Assembly (NCBI RefSeq): GCF_005771535.1
Contig: NZ_VANU01000003.1
Coordinates: 1-64,000, forward strand
Origin: Arcobacter arenosus
GTDB taxonomy: Bacteria; Campylobacterota; Campylobacteria; Campylobacterales; Arcobacteraceae
DNA length: 64,000 nucleotides
Direction: 5' to 3'
Position numbers and translations under genes: made by a program. Below the pieces are notes generated by a model. The model made no database searches, was not told the origin of the DNA, and was given only the letters and a program-made list of their open reading frames with translations. Below are positions 37,497 through 46,954 of the stretch, one piece after another; position 1 is the first letter of the stretch, and each line of letters starts with the position of its first letter.

Positions 37497-37520
37497 AAAA
37501 AGCGCCATATGGCGCTTTTT
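37497..37520 (-). terminator. Terminator after peroxiredoxin 1
   Basis: AAAAAGCGCC and GGCGCTTTTT form a 10-bp stem with loop ATAT, symmetric and GC-rich at the core. Confidence 0.88.
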
Positions 37521-37532
37521 AAGGAAAAGATA

Positions 37533-38129
37533 TTATAAGTTACCTTCGTTTTTACCTAAGTATTCAGCTACACCTTCAGTAGATGGCTTCATACCTTCGT
37601 CACCTTTAGTCCATCCAGCAGGACAAACTTCACCATGCTCATTAGTAAAAATCATTGTATCTACCATTCTAATCATTTCATCAATGTTTCTACCTAATGG
37701 TAAATCGTTAATTACAGCGTGTCTTACAGTTCCATCTTTGTCAATTAAGAATGAACCTCTTAATGCAACAGAATCACCAAATAATACATCATAGTCTCTT
37801 GAGATTTGTTTTGAAAGGTCAGCAACTAGAGGGAATTTAACTCTACCAATACCACCATTTTCAATTGGAGTTTCTCTCCATGCAAAGTGAGAGAATTGTG
37901 AATCTACAGAACAACCAATTACATTGATTCCTCTTGAAGTGAACTCTTCAATTCTTTTTGAGAATGCAATAATTTCTGATGGACAAACGAAAGTAAAATC
38001 TAGTGGGTAGAAAAATAATACCGCACCTTTTTCACCAATATTGTCATATAAATTAAAATCTTCAACGATTTGACCATCTGCAAGTACAGCTGTTGCTGTG
38101 AAATCTGGAGCTTTTTTTGTAACTAACAT
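37533..38129 (-). CDS. Typical 2-Cys peroxiredoxin, copy 1
   Basis: A Prx1/AhpC-class peroxidase of 198 residues reducing H2O2 and organic peroxides. The peroxidatic Cys is C49 in FYPLDFTFVCPSEI and the resolving Cys is C169 in EHGEVCPAGW; the Arg partner lies in RGSFLIDKDG. No AhpF is nearby, so thioredoxin is the probable reductant. A near-identical copy is at 57330. The ~290-bp gap to the ferredoxin gene holds both divergent promoters but no recognised operator. Confidence 0.96.
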   Translation of the reverse strand: MLVTKKAPDFTATAVLADGQIVEDFNLYDNIGEKGAVLFFYPLDFTFVCPSEIIAFSKRIEEFTSRGINVIGCSVDSQFSHFAWRETPIENGGIGRVKFPLVADLSKQISRDYDVLFGDSVALRGSFLIDKDGTVRHAVINDLPLGRNIDEMIRMVDTMIFTNEHGEVCPAGWTKGDEGMKPSTEGVAEYLGKNEGNL

Positions 38130-38418
38130 GTAATTTCCTTTATTATAAATTGTTTTGTGAGTGAAAGTATAGTATAATTTTTTTAAACAATATTATGTAT
38201 AAAATATAAATTTTTAAATTTAAGATAGATTTTATTTTTGGAAAAATTTTATCCCTTAATAGATAATAGTTCAATTTTATTCTTGATAACTGTAATTACT
38301 TTCATTATCTAGAAATACCTATTTTTGGGAATTATAAAGCCAGCTTATAACAATCCTCATTTAAAGTTAAATTTATTTTTTGTGTGATAAAGTTGAATAA
38401 ATTTTTCAAGGAGTTAGA

Positions 38419-38688
38419 ATGGCAGTAAAAATTACTGATATTTGTATTAACTGTGATGCTTGTTTAGATGAGTGTCCAACAGAATCAATTGTTGATAACG
38501 ATGAGAATCCTACAGGTGAAGATATTTATTATGTAAACCCAGAAACTTGTACTGAGTGTATCGGTGATCATGACGAGCCAGCATGTGCTGAAGCATGCCC
38601 TACTGAAGGATGTATTGTTTGGGACGCTAGAGAAGGTGATAATATTAGAGAAGGAATGACTGCTGGTGAACCAGTTGTAGAAGACTAA
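38419..38688 (+). CDS. fdxA: 2[4Fe-4S] ferredoxin
   Basis: An 89-residue low-potential ferredoxin. Cluster ligands occur as CINCDACLDECPTES and CTECIGDHDEPACAEACPTE; the second motif has the long insertion between Cys residues typical of Allochromatium/Campylobacterota-type ferredoxins. It is very acidic and probably serves pyruvate and 2-oxoglutarate oxidoreductases. AAGGAG precedes the ATG. The same neighbour order fdx–ndk is familiar from Campylobacter. Confidence 0.94.
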   Translation: MAVKITDICINCDACLDECPTESIVDNDENPTGEDIYYVNPETCTECIGDHDEPACAEACPTEGCIVWDAREGDNIREGMTAGEPVVED

Positions 38689-38716
38689 TCTTTATATCAT
38701 TTTAATTAATTTTAAC

Positions 38717-38756
38717 AAAAAGGTAAGTAATTATTCAAATTGCTTGCCTTTTTTTA
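38717..38756 (+). terminator. Terminator after the ferredoxin
   Basis: AAAAAGGTAAG pairs with CTTGCCTTTTT (one G-T pair), extended inward by A-T pairs, and ends in a T run. ndk begins 51 bp later with its own promoter (AGGTATAATCCG). Confidence 0.85.
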
Positions 38757-38807
38757 TTTTTTTAGGTATAATCCGCGGCTTAAAAAATAAAAGAGGAATG
38801 AATACCT

Positions 38808-39221
38808 ATGGAACAAACACTTTCAATCATTAAACCTGATGCAGTGGCAAAGAACGTTGTTGGTAAAATCTTAGATAGATTTGAATCTGCTGGATTAAGA
38901 ATTGCAGCTACAAAAAAAGTTCAATTAAGTAAAGCTGATGCTGAAGCATTTTATGCAGTACATGCAGAAAGACCTTTTTTTGGTGAATTAGTAGACTTCA
39001 TGATTTCTGGACCAGTTGTAGTTTCAGTACTTGAAGGTGAAAATGCAATGACTAAAAATAGAGAATTAATGGGTGCAACTAATCCAAAAGAAGCAGCAGC
39101 TGGAACAATTAGAGCAGATTTCGCTGACTCTATTGATGCAAATGCAGTACACGGTTCTGATTCATTAGAAAACGCAGCAATTGAAATTAAATTTTTCTTC
39201 TCAGACAGAGAGATTTGCTAG
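38808..39221 (+). CDS. ndk: Nucleoside diphosphate kinase
   Basis: Ndk transfers the gamma phosphate among nucleoside triphosphates. The 137 residues are full length; the phosphorylated His is H115 in [13 protein letters not shown], and [13 protein letters not shown] opens the protein. It heads the unit ndk–DUF177–rpmF–plsX–fabH. Confidence 0.97.
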   Translation: MEQTLSIIKPDAVAKNVVGKILDRFESAGLRIAATKKVQLSKADAEAFYAVHAERPFFGELVDFMISGPVVVSVLEGENAMTKNRELMGATNPKEAAAGTIRADFADSIDANAVHGSDSLENAAIEIKFFFSDREIC

Positions 39222-39230
39222 TATTTTCAC

Positions 39231-39614
39231 ATGAAAATAGAATTTAGAAAAGTACCTTTTACTCCAAAAGAGTTTAAAACTGAATCTAATTCAGTTAAAA
39301 TTGAAGGTACTTTTTGTAAAATATCGCCATCTTTAGTCAAAATTGACAGTAAACTTACAGGGAACACCACTGTAAATTGCATTAGATGCGGTGAAGAAGA
39401 TACAATTACATTAAATGAAAATATGAATTTTTTACTTAGTGATGGTATCTATAAGTCTGATTCACATAACGATGAAGAATTAGACATCATAGAAATAGAT
39501 GATAATATTATTGATTTTGATGAAATTATTGAAAGCGAAATATCATCTATTTATACAGATTATCACATTTGTTCAAATTGTGCAGATAGTGATTTTATCG
39601 AAAAAGAATATTAA
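39231..39614 (+). CDS. YceD/DUF177-family protein
   Basis: 127 residues, acidic. Two CxxC pairs (CIRC near 50 and CSNC near 117) could bind zinc. YceD proteins almost always precede rpmF and are linked to 23S rRNA maturation in several bacteria; the molecular role is not settled. Position, size and Cys pairs support the family call although the sequence is diverged. Confidence 0.75.
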   Translation: MKIEFRKVPFTPKEFKTESNSVKIEGTFCKISPSLVKIDSKLTGNTTVNCIRCGEEDTITLNENMNFLLSDGIYKSDSHNDEELDIIEIDDNIIDFDEIIESEISSIYTDYHICSNCADSDFIEKEY

Positions 39615-39627
39615 ATAAGGAGAAAAC

Positions 39628-39780
39628 ATGGCAGTACCTAAGAGAAGAGTATCACATACTAGAGCAGCTAAGAGAAGAACTCACTATAAAATTACTTTAA
39701 AAAGACCAGTAAAAGATAGTGATGGAACTTGGAAAATGCCTCACATGGTTAACCCAAATACTGGTGAATATAAAGCATAA
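39628..39780 (+). CDS. rpmF: 50S ribosomal protein L32
   Basis: A 50-residue gene with AAGGAGAAAAC before ATG. The product starts [20 protein letters not shown], the universal L32 N-terminus, and ends in the Campylobacterota-type [16 protein letters not shown]. No zinc-binding Cys are present. Its stop shares one base with the plsX start. Confidence 0.97.
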   Translation: MAVPKRRVSHTRAAKRRTHYKITLKRPVKDSDGTWKMPHMVNPNTGEYKA

Positions 39781-40778
39781 TGCTAAGAATAGCAATTGAT
39801 GCAATGGGAGGGGATTTCGGTCCTCAACCTATAATGGAGGGACTTATTTCAGCCCTTCGACATAATACTACGTTTACTGCAATAGCAGTAGGTGATGAAA
39901 AAGAACTTAAACCTCTTATCCCTCCATACTTAATTGATAGAATTGAAATATTACATACAACTGATGTAATTAGTATGACTGATTCAGCTACAGATGCACT
40001 TAAAAGAAAAGAATCTACAATATTTAAAGCAATAGAATTGGTAAAAGAAGGAAAAGCAGATGCTGTTGTTTCTGCTGGACACTCTGGAGCTTCTATGTCT
40101 TTAGCAACACTTAGAATTGGTAGAATCAAAGGTGTAAGTAGACCTGCAATTGCAACATTAATGCCTACAAGCGAAAATCAAAATACTTTGGTTTTAGATG
40201 TTGGAGCAAATGTTGATTGTGATGCTAAAAACCTATTTGAATTTGCAATTATGGGACAAGTTTATGCACAAGATGTATTACAACTTGATGAACCTTTAGT
40301 TGGACTACTAAGTAATGGTGAAGAGGAAAGTAAAGGTAATGAGATTACAAAAGAAGCATTTACTATGCTTTCAAAGATTCCTAATTTTGCTGGGAATGTT
40401 GAAGGTAGCGATGTATTTAAAGGTACAGTAGATGTTGTTGTTTGTGATGGATTTATTGGTAATATTTTACTAAAAACTGCTGAAGGTGTTGCAGATACAA
40501 TTGGTAAAATTATAAAAAAAGATTTAAAAAGATCTCTTATCTCTATTGCTGGTGCAGTATTGATGAGAAAAGTATTCAAAAATCTAAAAGTAAGAGTTGA
40601 TTATGCAGAATATGGTGGAGCTCCATTATTAGGAGTTAAAGCCCCAGTTATTATTGCCCATGGTAAATCAAATAATAAAGCAATTCAAAATGCAATTTAC
40701 CAAGCAATTAATGCAGCTAGCTCAAACTTAGACTCTGATATTGAAGAAAGATTAAAACTATACGCAATTGAAAAATAG
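39780..40778 (+). CDS. plsX: Phosphate acyltransferase PlsX
   Basis: PlsX converts acyl-ACP to acyl-phosphate for phospholipid synthesis. The 332 residues open [21 protein letters not shown], the family hallmark, with [19 protein letters not shown] and [18 protein letters not shown] in the middle and [16 protein letters not shown] near the end. The ATG overlaps the rpmF stop, linking membrane lipid and ribosome synthesis. Confidence 0.97.
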   Translation: MLRIAIDAMGGDFGPQPIMEGLISALRHNTTFTAIAVGDEKELKPLIPPYLIDRIEILHTTDVISMTDSATDALKRKESTIFKAIELVKEGKADAVVSAGHSGASMSLATLRIGRIKGVSRPAIATLMPTSENQNTLVLDVGANVDCDAKNLFEFAIMGQVYAQDVLQLDEPLVGLLSNGEEESKGNEITKEAFTMLSKIPNFAGNVEGSDVFKGTVDVVVCDGFIGNILLKTAEGVADTIGKIIKKDLKRSLISIAGAVLMRKVFKNLKVRVDYAEYGGAPLLGVKAPVIIAHGKSNNKAIQNAIYQAINAASSNLDSDIEERLKLYAIEK

Positions 40779-40806
40779 CGTATTAGTTTTTTAAGGAAAT
40801 TTTATA

Positions 40807-41805
40807 ATGGCATATGCAGCATTTAGATCAATAGGGGCTTATGTTCCTTCTAAAGTTATGACCAACGTTGACTTTGAAAAAATCATTGATACTAATGATG
40901 AATGGATCACAAAAAGAACTGGTATAAAAGAAAGAAGATACGCAGAAGAGAATGAAAACCCTTCTGATATGGGTGCAAAAGCGGCTTCTCAAGCAATTGA
41001 GAGAGCAGGTATTGCTAAAGAAGATATTGATTTAGTAATCTGTGCTACAGTAACTCCTGACTATTTATGTATGCCTTCAACGGCATGTCTTATTGCTTCA
41101 AAACTAGGACTTCCTCCTGCACAAGCTTTTGATATAAGCGCTGCTTGTACAGGTTTTGTTTATGCAACCTCAATTGCAAAAGCATTTATTGAAGCAGGTA
41201 TGAAAAAAAATGTACTTATTGTTGGTGCTGAGAAATATACTTCTATTTTAGATTTTACAGACCGAACAACTTGTTTTATCTTTGGAGATGGAGCAGGTGC
41301 AGCAATTATCTCTGCAACTGACAAAAAAGAAGAAGCAATTATAGATGTAAATTGTTCAAGTGATGGAAACTATGATGATTTAATAAAAACTCCAGGTGGA
41401 GGAAGTAAACATCCTTGTTCTCAAGAAGTACTTGATGCAAAAATGGCTTGTATTCAAATGAAAGGGAATGAAACTTTCAAACTAGCTGTTAAAACTTTAA
41501 CATCTGATGTTGAAGATATGTTAGAAAAACACAATATTCAAAGTGAAGATATAAATCACTTTATTCCTCATCAAGCTAACTATAGAATTATTTCTGCAGT
41601 TGGAAAAGCATTAGGCTTTAATGAAGATCAAACTGTTGTAACTGTAGATAAATATGGTAATACATCAGCTGCTTCTATTCCTATGGCTATGAATTATGCT
41701 TATGAACAAGGTAAAATAAAAGCTGGAGATAAAATTTTATTTGATGCCTTTGGTGGTGGACTTACTTGGGGTTCTGCACTTTTCCCTTTTTCTCCAAAAA
41801 AGTAA
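40807..41805 (+). CDS. fabH: 3-Oxoacyl-ACP synthase III
   Basis: FabH starts fatty acid synthesis by joining acetyl-CoA and malonyl-ACP. The 332-residue protein has the catalytic triad: C114 (SAACTGFVYA), His in HFIPHQANYRI and Asn in KYGNTSAASIP. DRTTCFIFGDGAGAAII and the C-terminal AFGGGLTWGSALF are typical. AAGGAAATTTT precedes the start. It ends the operon. Confidence 0.97.
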   Translation: MAYAAFRSIGAYVPSKVMTNVDFEKIIDTNDEWITKRTGIKERRYAEENENPSDMGAKAASQAIERAGIAKEDIDLVICATVTPDYLCMPSTACLIASKLGLPPAQAFDISAACTGFVYATSIAKAFIEAGMKKNVLIVGAEKYTSILDFTDRTTCFIFGDGAGAAIISATDKKEEAIIDVNCSSDGNYDDLIKTPGGGSKHPCSQEVLDAKMACIQMKGNETFKLAVKTLTSDVEDMLEKHNIQSEDINHFIPHQANYRIISAVGKALGFNEDQTVVTVDKYGNTSAASIPMAMNYAYEQGKIKAGDKILFDAFGGGLTWGSALFPFSPKK

Positions 41806-41811
41806 TTAGTT

Positions 41812-41831
41812 AAAGAGGTTTAAACCTCTTT
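41812..41831. terminator. Bidirectional terminator after fabH
   Basis: AAAGAGG-TTTAAA-CCTCTTT, a 7-bp stem between fabH and the convergent azlD, with GCACTTTTAT behind it on the plus strand. Confidence 0.6.
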
Positions 41832-41837
41832 GCACTT

Positions 41838-42158
41838 TTATAAATACTGAACTAATCCCATATAAAATATTGTTCCAAAAAATATTGAAATCAAGTAGTT
41901 TTTAACACTTAAATGTAAAACCAAAGTGAAAAATATCCCACAAATCTCTTTTAAACCATATGGATATAAAGCAAAATCAACATCCTTTAAAGTATAAAAA
42001 ATCAAAATTGTCATAATTGTAGGTGGAAAGAATTTTTCAATAAAAACCAATGGTTTTGGTAATTCATTTTTCCTAAAAAACAAAAAAGGGAAAACTCTAG
42101 TAAATAGGTTAACTAATGACATAACTAAAATAGCTAAAAATAATTCTAAATTACCCAT
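41838..42158 (-). CDS. azlD: AzlD-type branched-chain amino acid exporter subunit
   Basis: 106 residues with four hydrophobic segments; RVFPFLFFRKNELPKPLVFIEKFFPPTIMT carries the AzlD pattern with a conserved Arg and Pro-rich loop. It is the small partner of AzlC, forming a two-component exporter of branched-chain amino acids. The start overlaps azlC by 8 bp. Confidence 0.88.
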   Translation of the reverse strand: MGNLELFLAILVMSLVNLFTRVFPFLFFRKNELPKPLVFIEKFFPPTIMTILIFYTLKDVDFALYPYGLKEICGIFFTLVLHLSVKNYLISIFFGTIFYMGLVQYL

Positions 42159-42840
42159 TGTCTTCCAACTTTCTTCTAAAAGTAAACAATAAAACCAATG
42201 ATAAAAAGATAGAAACCACTAACATCTTATCTGAAGGTATAAAAATCAAAGAGATAATAGAAACAAAAGCACCAATAAAAAAAGGTATTGGATTTTTTAA
42301 ACTTTTATATTGTTCTACACATAAAACTACAAATAATGCAGTTAAAGAGAACTCTAAGCCAGCTGTATTAAATTTTATATTAGAGCCAACAATTGCACCT
42401 AAGGTAGAACCTAAGAACCAATAACTTTGATTAAAAGCTGCAAGGAAAAAGTAGTACCAATGTTTTTTTAAATTTTCATCATCTTTTAAAGTTGTTAATA
42501 AAGCATAGGTTTCATCTGTAAGTGCAAAAATTAAATAGGGTTTTAATTTACCACTTTTTTTAAATCTTTTTAATAAAGATAGTCCATAAAAAGATTGTCT
42601 AAGATTTACAAACCATGAAGCAATTGCTATATCAACTAAACCAGCTTTTACATTAAAAAAGTTTATGGCAACAAATTGTAAAGCTCCAGCATAAATAAAA
42701 AGACTCATAATAGGAGCTAAGTACCAACTATAATTAAAGGAAACTAATAATAATCCAAAGGCAAACCCTAAAACTCCATAACCCATCATAACAGGAATAG
42801 AGACTTTAAAAGCAGCCCTAATTTCTCTTTCGTATCTCAA
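42151..42840 (-). CDS. azlC: AzlC-type branched-chain amino acid exporter subunit
   Basis: 229 residues, about seven to eight hydrophobic segments. AAFKVSIPVMMGYGVLGFAFG, FAGALQF-like IYAGALQFVAINFF, and NLRQSFYGLSLL match the AzlC family. It follows the unrecognised gene at 42851 by 10 bp and is probably expressed with it. Confidence 0.9.
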   Translation of the reverse strand: MRYEREIRAAFKVSIPVMMGYGVLGFAFGLLLVSFNYSWYLAPIMSLFIYAGALQFVAINFFNVKAGLVDIAIASWFVNLRQSFYGLSLLKRFKKSGKLKPYLIFALTDETYALLTTLKDDENLKKHWYYFFLAAFNQSYWFLGSTLGAIVGSNIKFNTAGLEFSLTALFVVLCVEQYKSLKNPIPFFIGAFVSIISLIFIPSDKMLVVSIFLSLVLLFTFRRKLEDNG

Positions 42841-42850
42841 TTAAAAACTT

Positions 42851-43288
42851 TTATTTAATTAATTTTTTATTATTTGGATTGTTTTTAAAAATATTGTATG
42901 ATTTTTCTTTTGTATTTTTATTAAACTTATCCACCGTAGCAACAGAGTTAACAAAAAGTATTGACTCTTCAACAACTATTTGAAATACTGCATGATATGG
43001 TATTTTTACAGTTGAACCAAAGTTTTCACTTCCAAAACCTGCTTCAAAGGTTAAATATCCATCCTCTAAGCTAATTGTTGAGTAAGTATAGTTAGATAGG
43101 ATAAATAAAGAAAACTTTGATAACTGTTGAAAAGTTGCACTTGGCAATTCAGGGTTGAATCTTACCGCATCCAAATTTGCAGTTATAGCAAACTCTTGAT
43201 TTTGATTTAATAAAAATTTCATAGTCTCTTTTACTTGTGAACTTACTAAATCTTTATATTCACTATTTTCAATAATATTATTTATCAT
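42851..43288 (-). CDS. Unrecognised small protein with a remote SspB-like look
   Basis: 145 residues from ATG 43288, chosen because TTAGGA stands 6 nt upstream; the ATG six codons earlier has no such site. The middle segment (YLTFEAGFGSENFGSTVKIPYHAVFQIVVEESI) reads like the strand pair of SspB (adaptor of ClpXP), where a glycine-rich strand is followed by IP..AV. The polar, Lys/Asn-rich C-terminal tail (about 120-145) resembles the flexible ClpX-binding tail in arrangement only. This is a guess from pattern; no function is claimed. Confidence 0.5.
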   Translation of the reverse strand: MINNIIENSEYKDLVSSQVKETMKFLLNQNQEFAITANLDAVRFNPELPSATFQQLSKFSLFILSNYTYSTISLEDGYLTFEAGFGSENFGSTVKIPYHAVFQIVVEESILFVNSVATVDKFNKNTKEKSYNIFKNNPNNKKLIK

Positions 43289-43328
43289 TTTTAATCCTAA
43301 GTTCATTTTCGCTTAGTTATTATAACGT

Positions 43329-43982
43329 ATGAAACAAATGCTTTTACTTATTTTTCTATCATCAATATGCTTACATTCAAAAAGTATTACTTTAAATGAA
43401 AATGATTTAAAAACAATTGATAATTCTAAGGATTCAAAAGCTATTAAAATAAGACTAGTTAAATATGTAAACCTAAAACAGAAAGTAAGACCTTTTACAA
43501 ACACATTAAAAAAGCTATCCCATGTAAATTCATTTTATAACAAAATACTTCCTGTTAATGACTCAACAAAATATAATGTTGATGACCACTGGGCAACCCC
43601 AAAGGAGTTTTTAATAAATGGTAAAGGGGATTGTGAAGATTATGCAATTGCTAAATATTTCACTTTATTGGAAGTAGGTATTCCAAAAGAAAAACTTTAT
43701 TTTGGTATTGTAAAAGTAAAAGGTGAAACAAACTACCATATGGTTTTATTATATTTTGAAAATAAAAAATCTATACCATTAGTTTTAGATAATCTAAGTT
43801 TTAAAGTTGTTCCTTTTGATATTAGGAAAAGACTTGAACCCAAGGTTGTCTTTAATGAATTTGCAAGTTATACATTAAAAAATAAAAAAATTTATAAAAA
43901 AGTAAGAATCAATTGGGGTAAAAATAAAGATGATAATAAATGGGAAAAACTATTAAATAGAGTTTATTCAAAAAATGAATAA
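43329..43982 (+). CDS. Transglutaminase-like cysteine peptidase (LapG family)
   Basis: 217 residues with a signal peptide (MKQMLLLIFLSSICLHSKS). The catalytic triad of the BTLCP family is present: C102 (NGKGDCEDYAIAKY), H137 (TNYHMVLLYF) and D154 (PLVLDNLS). The nearby acidic residues around DCED fit the calcium site of LapG. LapG cleaves large adhesins at the cell surface and is controlled by LapD; neither LapD nor an adhesin is in the window. The 3' end overlaps the convergent aminotransferase gene by 19 bp. Confidence 0.8.
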   Translation: MKQMLLLIFLSSICLHSKSITLNENDLKTIDNSKDSKAIKIRLVKYVNLKQKVRPFTNTLKKLSHVNSFYNKILPVNDSTKYNVDDHWATPKEFLINGKGDCEDYAIAKYFTLLEVGIPKEKLYFGIVKVKGETNYHMVLLYFENKKSIPLVLDNLSFKVVPFDIRKRLEPKVVFNEFASYTLKNKKIYKKVRINWGKNKDDNKWEKLLNRVYSKNE

Positions 43983-44527
43983 TCCTCTAAAATATCAAAA
44001 TCTATCATAGCATTCATCAAGGCTATTTTTTTTGCATTTTTTAACATATTTAAATCAATATTTGACTCGATAATATCTTTATTCTCAAGTAATCTATTTC
44101 TTGTAGTACCTTCAAGTAAAGGCTTTTTAGGTGTTAACCAATTATCACCATCAAATATAGCTATATTAGCAATAGAGGTATCAGTTAAAAAACCATTTTT
44201 AAAAATCATTATCTCATCAGCAGATTCTTTTTCTAAAAATAATTTATCAATACAGCTTCTATCTAAAAACTTTTTTGAGTAATCAATCCCATCATCAAAT
44301 AGAAGTTTAAAACTTTTAATTTCCCTTTTTTTATACTCAAAAAACTCTACATTAATAACTTCATTTTCATCATAAATGAGTTTACATCTTAAAAGTTTGT
44401 TTGATGGTGGATAGATATAATCTTGTAGATTTAAATTTAAGCCCACTGTTTTAGCAACACGATTTTCATGGAAATGAAGATTGAAAATTTCATAATCTTC
44501 ACATTTAATAGTTTCAAAATATTTCAT
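43964..44527 (-). CDS. Class IV PLP aminotransferase, PabC-like
   Basis: 187 residues. Class IV features are the segment HFHENRVAKT near 18-27 (R.. phosphate/substrate region), the PLP Lys candidate in SFKLLFDDGIDYSKKF, DEIMIFKNGFLTDTSIANIAIFDGDNWLTP (the E...T..N.. cofactor loop) and LLEGTTRNRLL. The small size and these features fit 4-amino-4-deoxychorismate lyase, partner of the PabB at 50272. Branched-chain aminotransferases would be much longer. Confidence 0.7.
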   Translation of the reverse strand: MKYFETIKCEDYEIFNLHFHENRVAKTVGLNLNLQDYIYPPSNKLLRCKLIYDENEVINVEFFEYKKREIKSFKLLFDDGIDYSKKFLDRSCIDKLFLEKESADEIMIFKNGFLTDTSIANIAIFDGDNWLTPKKPLLEGTTRNRLLENKDIIESNIDLNMLKNAKKIALMNAMIDFDILEDYSFFE

Positions 44528-44564
44528 AAAAGTATAATATCAAATTTTTTATTTTAATAATATC

Positions 44565-44585
44565 TTGTGAGGAGATTCCTCACAA
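44565..44585 (-). terminator. Hairpin after the fructose PTS operon
   Basis: TTGTGAGGA and TCCTCACAA form a 9-bp stem with a 3-nt loop, 4 bp behind the fruA stop on the minus strand, then an A/T-rich tail. Confidence 0.75.
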
Positions 44586-44589
44586 AATA

Positions 44590-45981
44590 TTAAGAAGGTA
44601 TTGGTTTTTTAAGAATCATTAACATAATAGCAGTAACTAATGCACCTGCTGCAATTGATAATCCATACATTGCTAAATTTGTAACTGCATTTGGAATTGC
44701 AAGTACAAAAATACCTCCATGTGGAGCTGCTAATTTACAACCAAATGCCATACTCATAGCACCAGCAACTGCAGAACCAGCCATTAGAGATGGGATAACT
44801 CTTAATGGGTCTTTTACGGCAAAAGGAATAGCACCTTCAGTAATAAAACAAATACCTAAAACACCTGCTGCTTTTCCAGCTTGTAGTTCAGATTTTTCAA
44901 ATCTATTTTTTGCAATCATTGTTGCTATAAAAATACCAAGGGGCGGAGTCATACCAGCTGCCATTGCTGCAGCAATTGGTCCGGTAACACCACTTGCAAG
45001 TAATCCAACTGATACAGTATATGCTGCTTTATTAACAGGTCCTCCCATATCAAAAGCCATCATCAGACCAATAATAAGTCCAACTAAAACAGCATTTGAA
45101 CCACTCATACTCTCTAGGAAATTTTTTAATGAATCATTGATATATCCAACTGGTCCACCAACAATATAAATCATCACTAAACCAACAACTAAAGTTGCTA
45201 GCAATGGTACAACTAATACAGGCATTAATCCTTCAAAGTTTTCAGGTAGTTTGATATTTTCAACAATCCATTTTGTTACATAACCTGCTAAAAAACCAGC
45301 AACAATACCACCTAAGAAACCAGCAGCTATATTAGAAGCTAACATACCACCAATAAGTCCAGGGGCAAGTCCAGGTCTATCAGCAATAGAAAAGGCAATA
45401 TATCCAGAAAGAACTGCTACCATAATATGGAAAGCTGCACCACCTCCAATATCCATTAAAGCTGCTGCTAATGTACCTTTTTCTTTAAAAGCTTCAATAC
45501 CAAAAATAAATGATAATGCAATTAAAAGTCCACCAGCAACAACAACTGGAAGCATATATGATACGCCAGTTAAAAGATGTTTATATGCACCCGTAGTTTG
45601 TGCTTTTCTTTCACTTTTAATCTCTGCTACTTGCTCTTTTAATACAGATGAATCTTTACCACTATTTGAGTGAACTGTTGTTGAGGCAAGTGCACTACTA
45701 ATTACCTCATTAGTATTTTTTATTGCTTCACCTGTTGAAGTTTCATAATATTTTTTACCTTCAAATCTTGTCATTTCAACATGAGTATCTGCTGCAATTA
45801 ATACAACATCTGCATTTGAAATTTCCTCTTCAGTTAGTGTATTTTTTGCTCCAACTGAACCTTGTGTTTCTACTTTTATTTCATGTCCATTGTCAGCTGC
45901 AATCTTCTCTAATGCGGAAGCTGCCATAAATGTATGTGCTATACCTGTAGGACAAGCTGTAATTGCCACAATTTTTGCCAT
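44590..45981 (-). CDS. fruA: PTS fructose transporter, EIIBC
   Basis: EIIBC imports fructose and phosphorylates it to fructose 1-phosphate. The 463-residue protein starts with a single IIB domain (1-~100; phosphorylated C10 in [15 protein letters not shown]), a polar linker (~105-130) and an EIIC domain with about nine TMs, including [13 protein letters not shown] and [18 protein letters not shown], the sugar-binding regions. E. coli FruA carries an additional degenerate IIB domain that is missing here. It is last in fruB-fruK-fruA order. Confidence 0.94.
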   Translation of the reverse strand: MAKIVAITACPTGIAHTFMAASALEKIAADNGHEIKVETQGSVGAKNTLTEEEISNADVVLIAADTHVEMTRFEGKKYYETSTGEAIKNTNEVISSALASTTVHSNSGKDSSVLKEQVAEIKSERKAQTTGAYKHLLTGVSYMLPVVVAGGLLIALSFIFGIEAFKEKGTLAAALMDIGGGAAFHIMVAVLSGYIAFSIADRPGLAPGLIGGMLASNIAAGFLGGIVAGFLAGYVTKWIVENIKLPENFEGLMPVLVVPLLATLVVGLVMIYIVGGPVGYINDSLKNFLESMSGSNAVLVGLIIGLMMAFDMGGPVNKAAYTVSVGLLASGVTGPIAAAMAAGMTPPLGIFIATMIAKNRFEKSELQAGKAAGVLGICFITEGAIPFAVKDPLRVIPSLMAGSAVAGAMSMAFGCKLAAPHGGIFVLAIPNAVTNLAMYGLSIAAGALVTAIMLMILKKPIPS

Positions 45982-46004
45982 AATTTTCCCCTTTTGTAAA
46001 ATTT

Positions 46005-46949
46005 TTAATCCAAACTTATTGGCATAATGTCAAGATCATTACTTAGTTTTTTCAACTCCTCCTTGGATGATAGGTAGGCACCTATAGTTTTTAATGCATT
46101 TAATGAATAAGTTGATGCAAGTTTAATACTCTCTTCTAAAGACAATTTATTTATTTTTGAATATACAAGTCCTGAAAGTAAAGCATCCCCTGCACCAACT
46201 GTTGTATTAACCTCAGCTTTTAATGCTACAGCATGGAAAGCTTCTTTTTTATTTACAATTAAAGAACCCTTTTCACCCATAGAAACACATACAGTTTCAA
46301 TTCCATCATTAATTAAATCTCTTGCTATAGGTAAAATCTCTTTTATATCACATGAAATATTTTTTGATAAAAGTTGTGAAAGTTCATGATTATTTGGTTT
46401 TATTAATTCAGGTTTTGCTTTTATACCATATATCAAAGCCTCACCACTTGCATCAAAGGCAACTTTTACACCTAAATCGTGGGCTTTTTTTATCCATTTT
46501 TCATATATATTATTATCTATTCCCTTTGGTAAACTTCCTGAAAAAACATACCATGAGGCTTCTTTTTTTGAAAAAAGTTTTTTCTCTAATTTATTTAAAT
46601 TCTCTTCGTCTATTTCAAAACCCATTTGATTTACATCAGTAACTGTTTTGTTTTTTGAATCAACAATTTTAACATTCACTCTAGTTTGAGTATCTAAATA
46701 TATAAACCTATTTTCTATATTTTGTTTTTTAAAAAACTCTTCAAAAATCTCGCAGTTCTTTGAACCTAAAAAACCCGTTGCTCCAACTTTTAAATCTGAA
46801 CTTGCTAAATATGAAGCTACATTTACACCTTTTCCAGCCGCACTATTTTGGAGTTTTTCAACCCTATTTACATTATCAATTTTAAAATCATTAATATTTA
46901 CTGTTTGATCAATTGCTGGGTTTAATGTTACTGTTAATACATCTAACAT
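46005..46949 (-). CDS. fruK: 1-Phosphofructokinase
   Basis: FruK phosphorylates fructose 1-phosphate to fructose 1,6-bisphosphate. The 314-residue PfkB-family kinase opens [19 protein letters not shown] and has the [10 protein letters not shown] substrate motif and the catalytic [12 protein letters not shown]. It sits 5 bp behind the PTS fusion gene. Its product enters glycolysis below the 6-phosphofructokinase step, which Campylobacterota usually lack. Confidence 0.95.
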   Translation of the reverse strand: MLDVLTVTLNPAIDQTVNINDFKIDNVNRVEKLQNSAAGKGVNVASYLASSDLKVGATGFLGSKNCEIFEEFFKKQNIENRFIYLDTQTRVNVKIVDSKNKTVTDVNQMGFEIDEENLNKLEKKLFSKKEASWYVFSGSLPKGIDNNIYEKWIKKAHDLGVKVAFDASGEALIYGIKAKPELIKPNNHELSQLLSKNISCDIKEILPIARDLINDGIETVCVSMGEKGSLIVNKKEAFHAVALKAEVNTTVGAGDALLSGLVYSKINKLSLEESIKLASTYSLNALKTIGAYLSSKEELKKLSNDLDIMPISLD

Positions 46950-46954
46950 AACAA

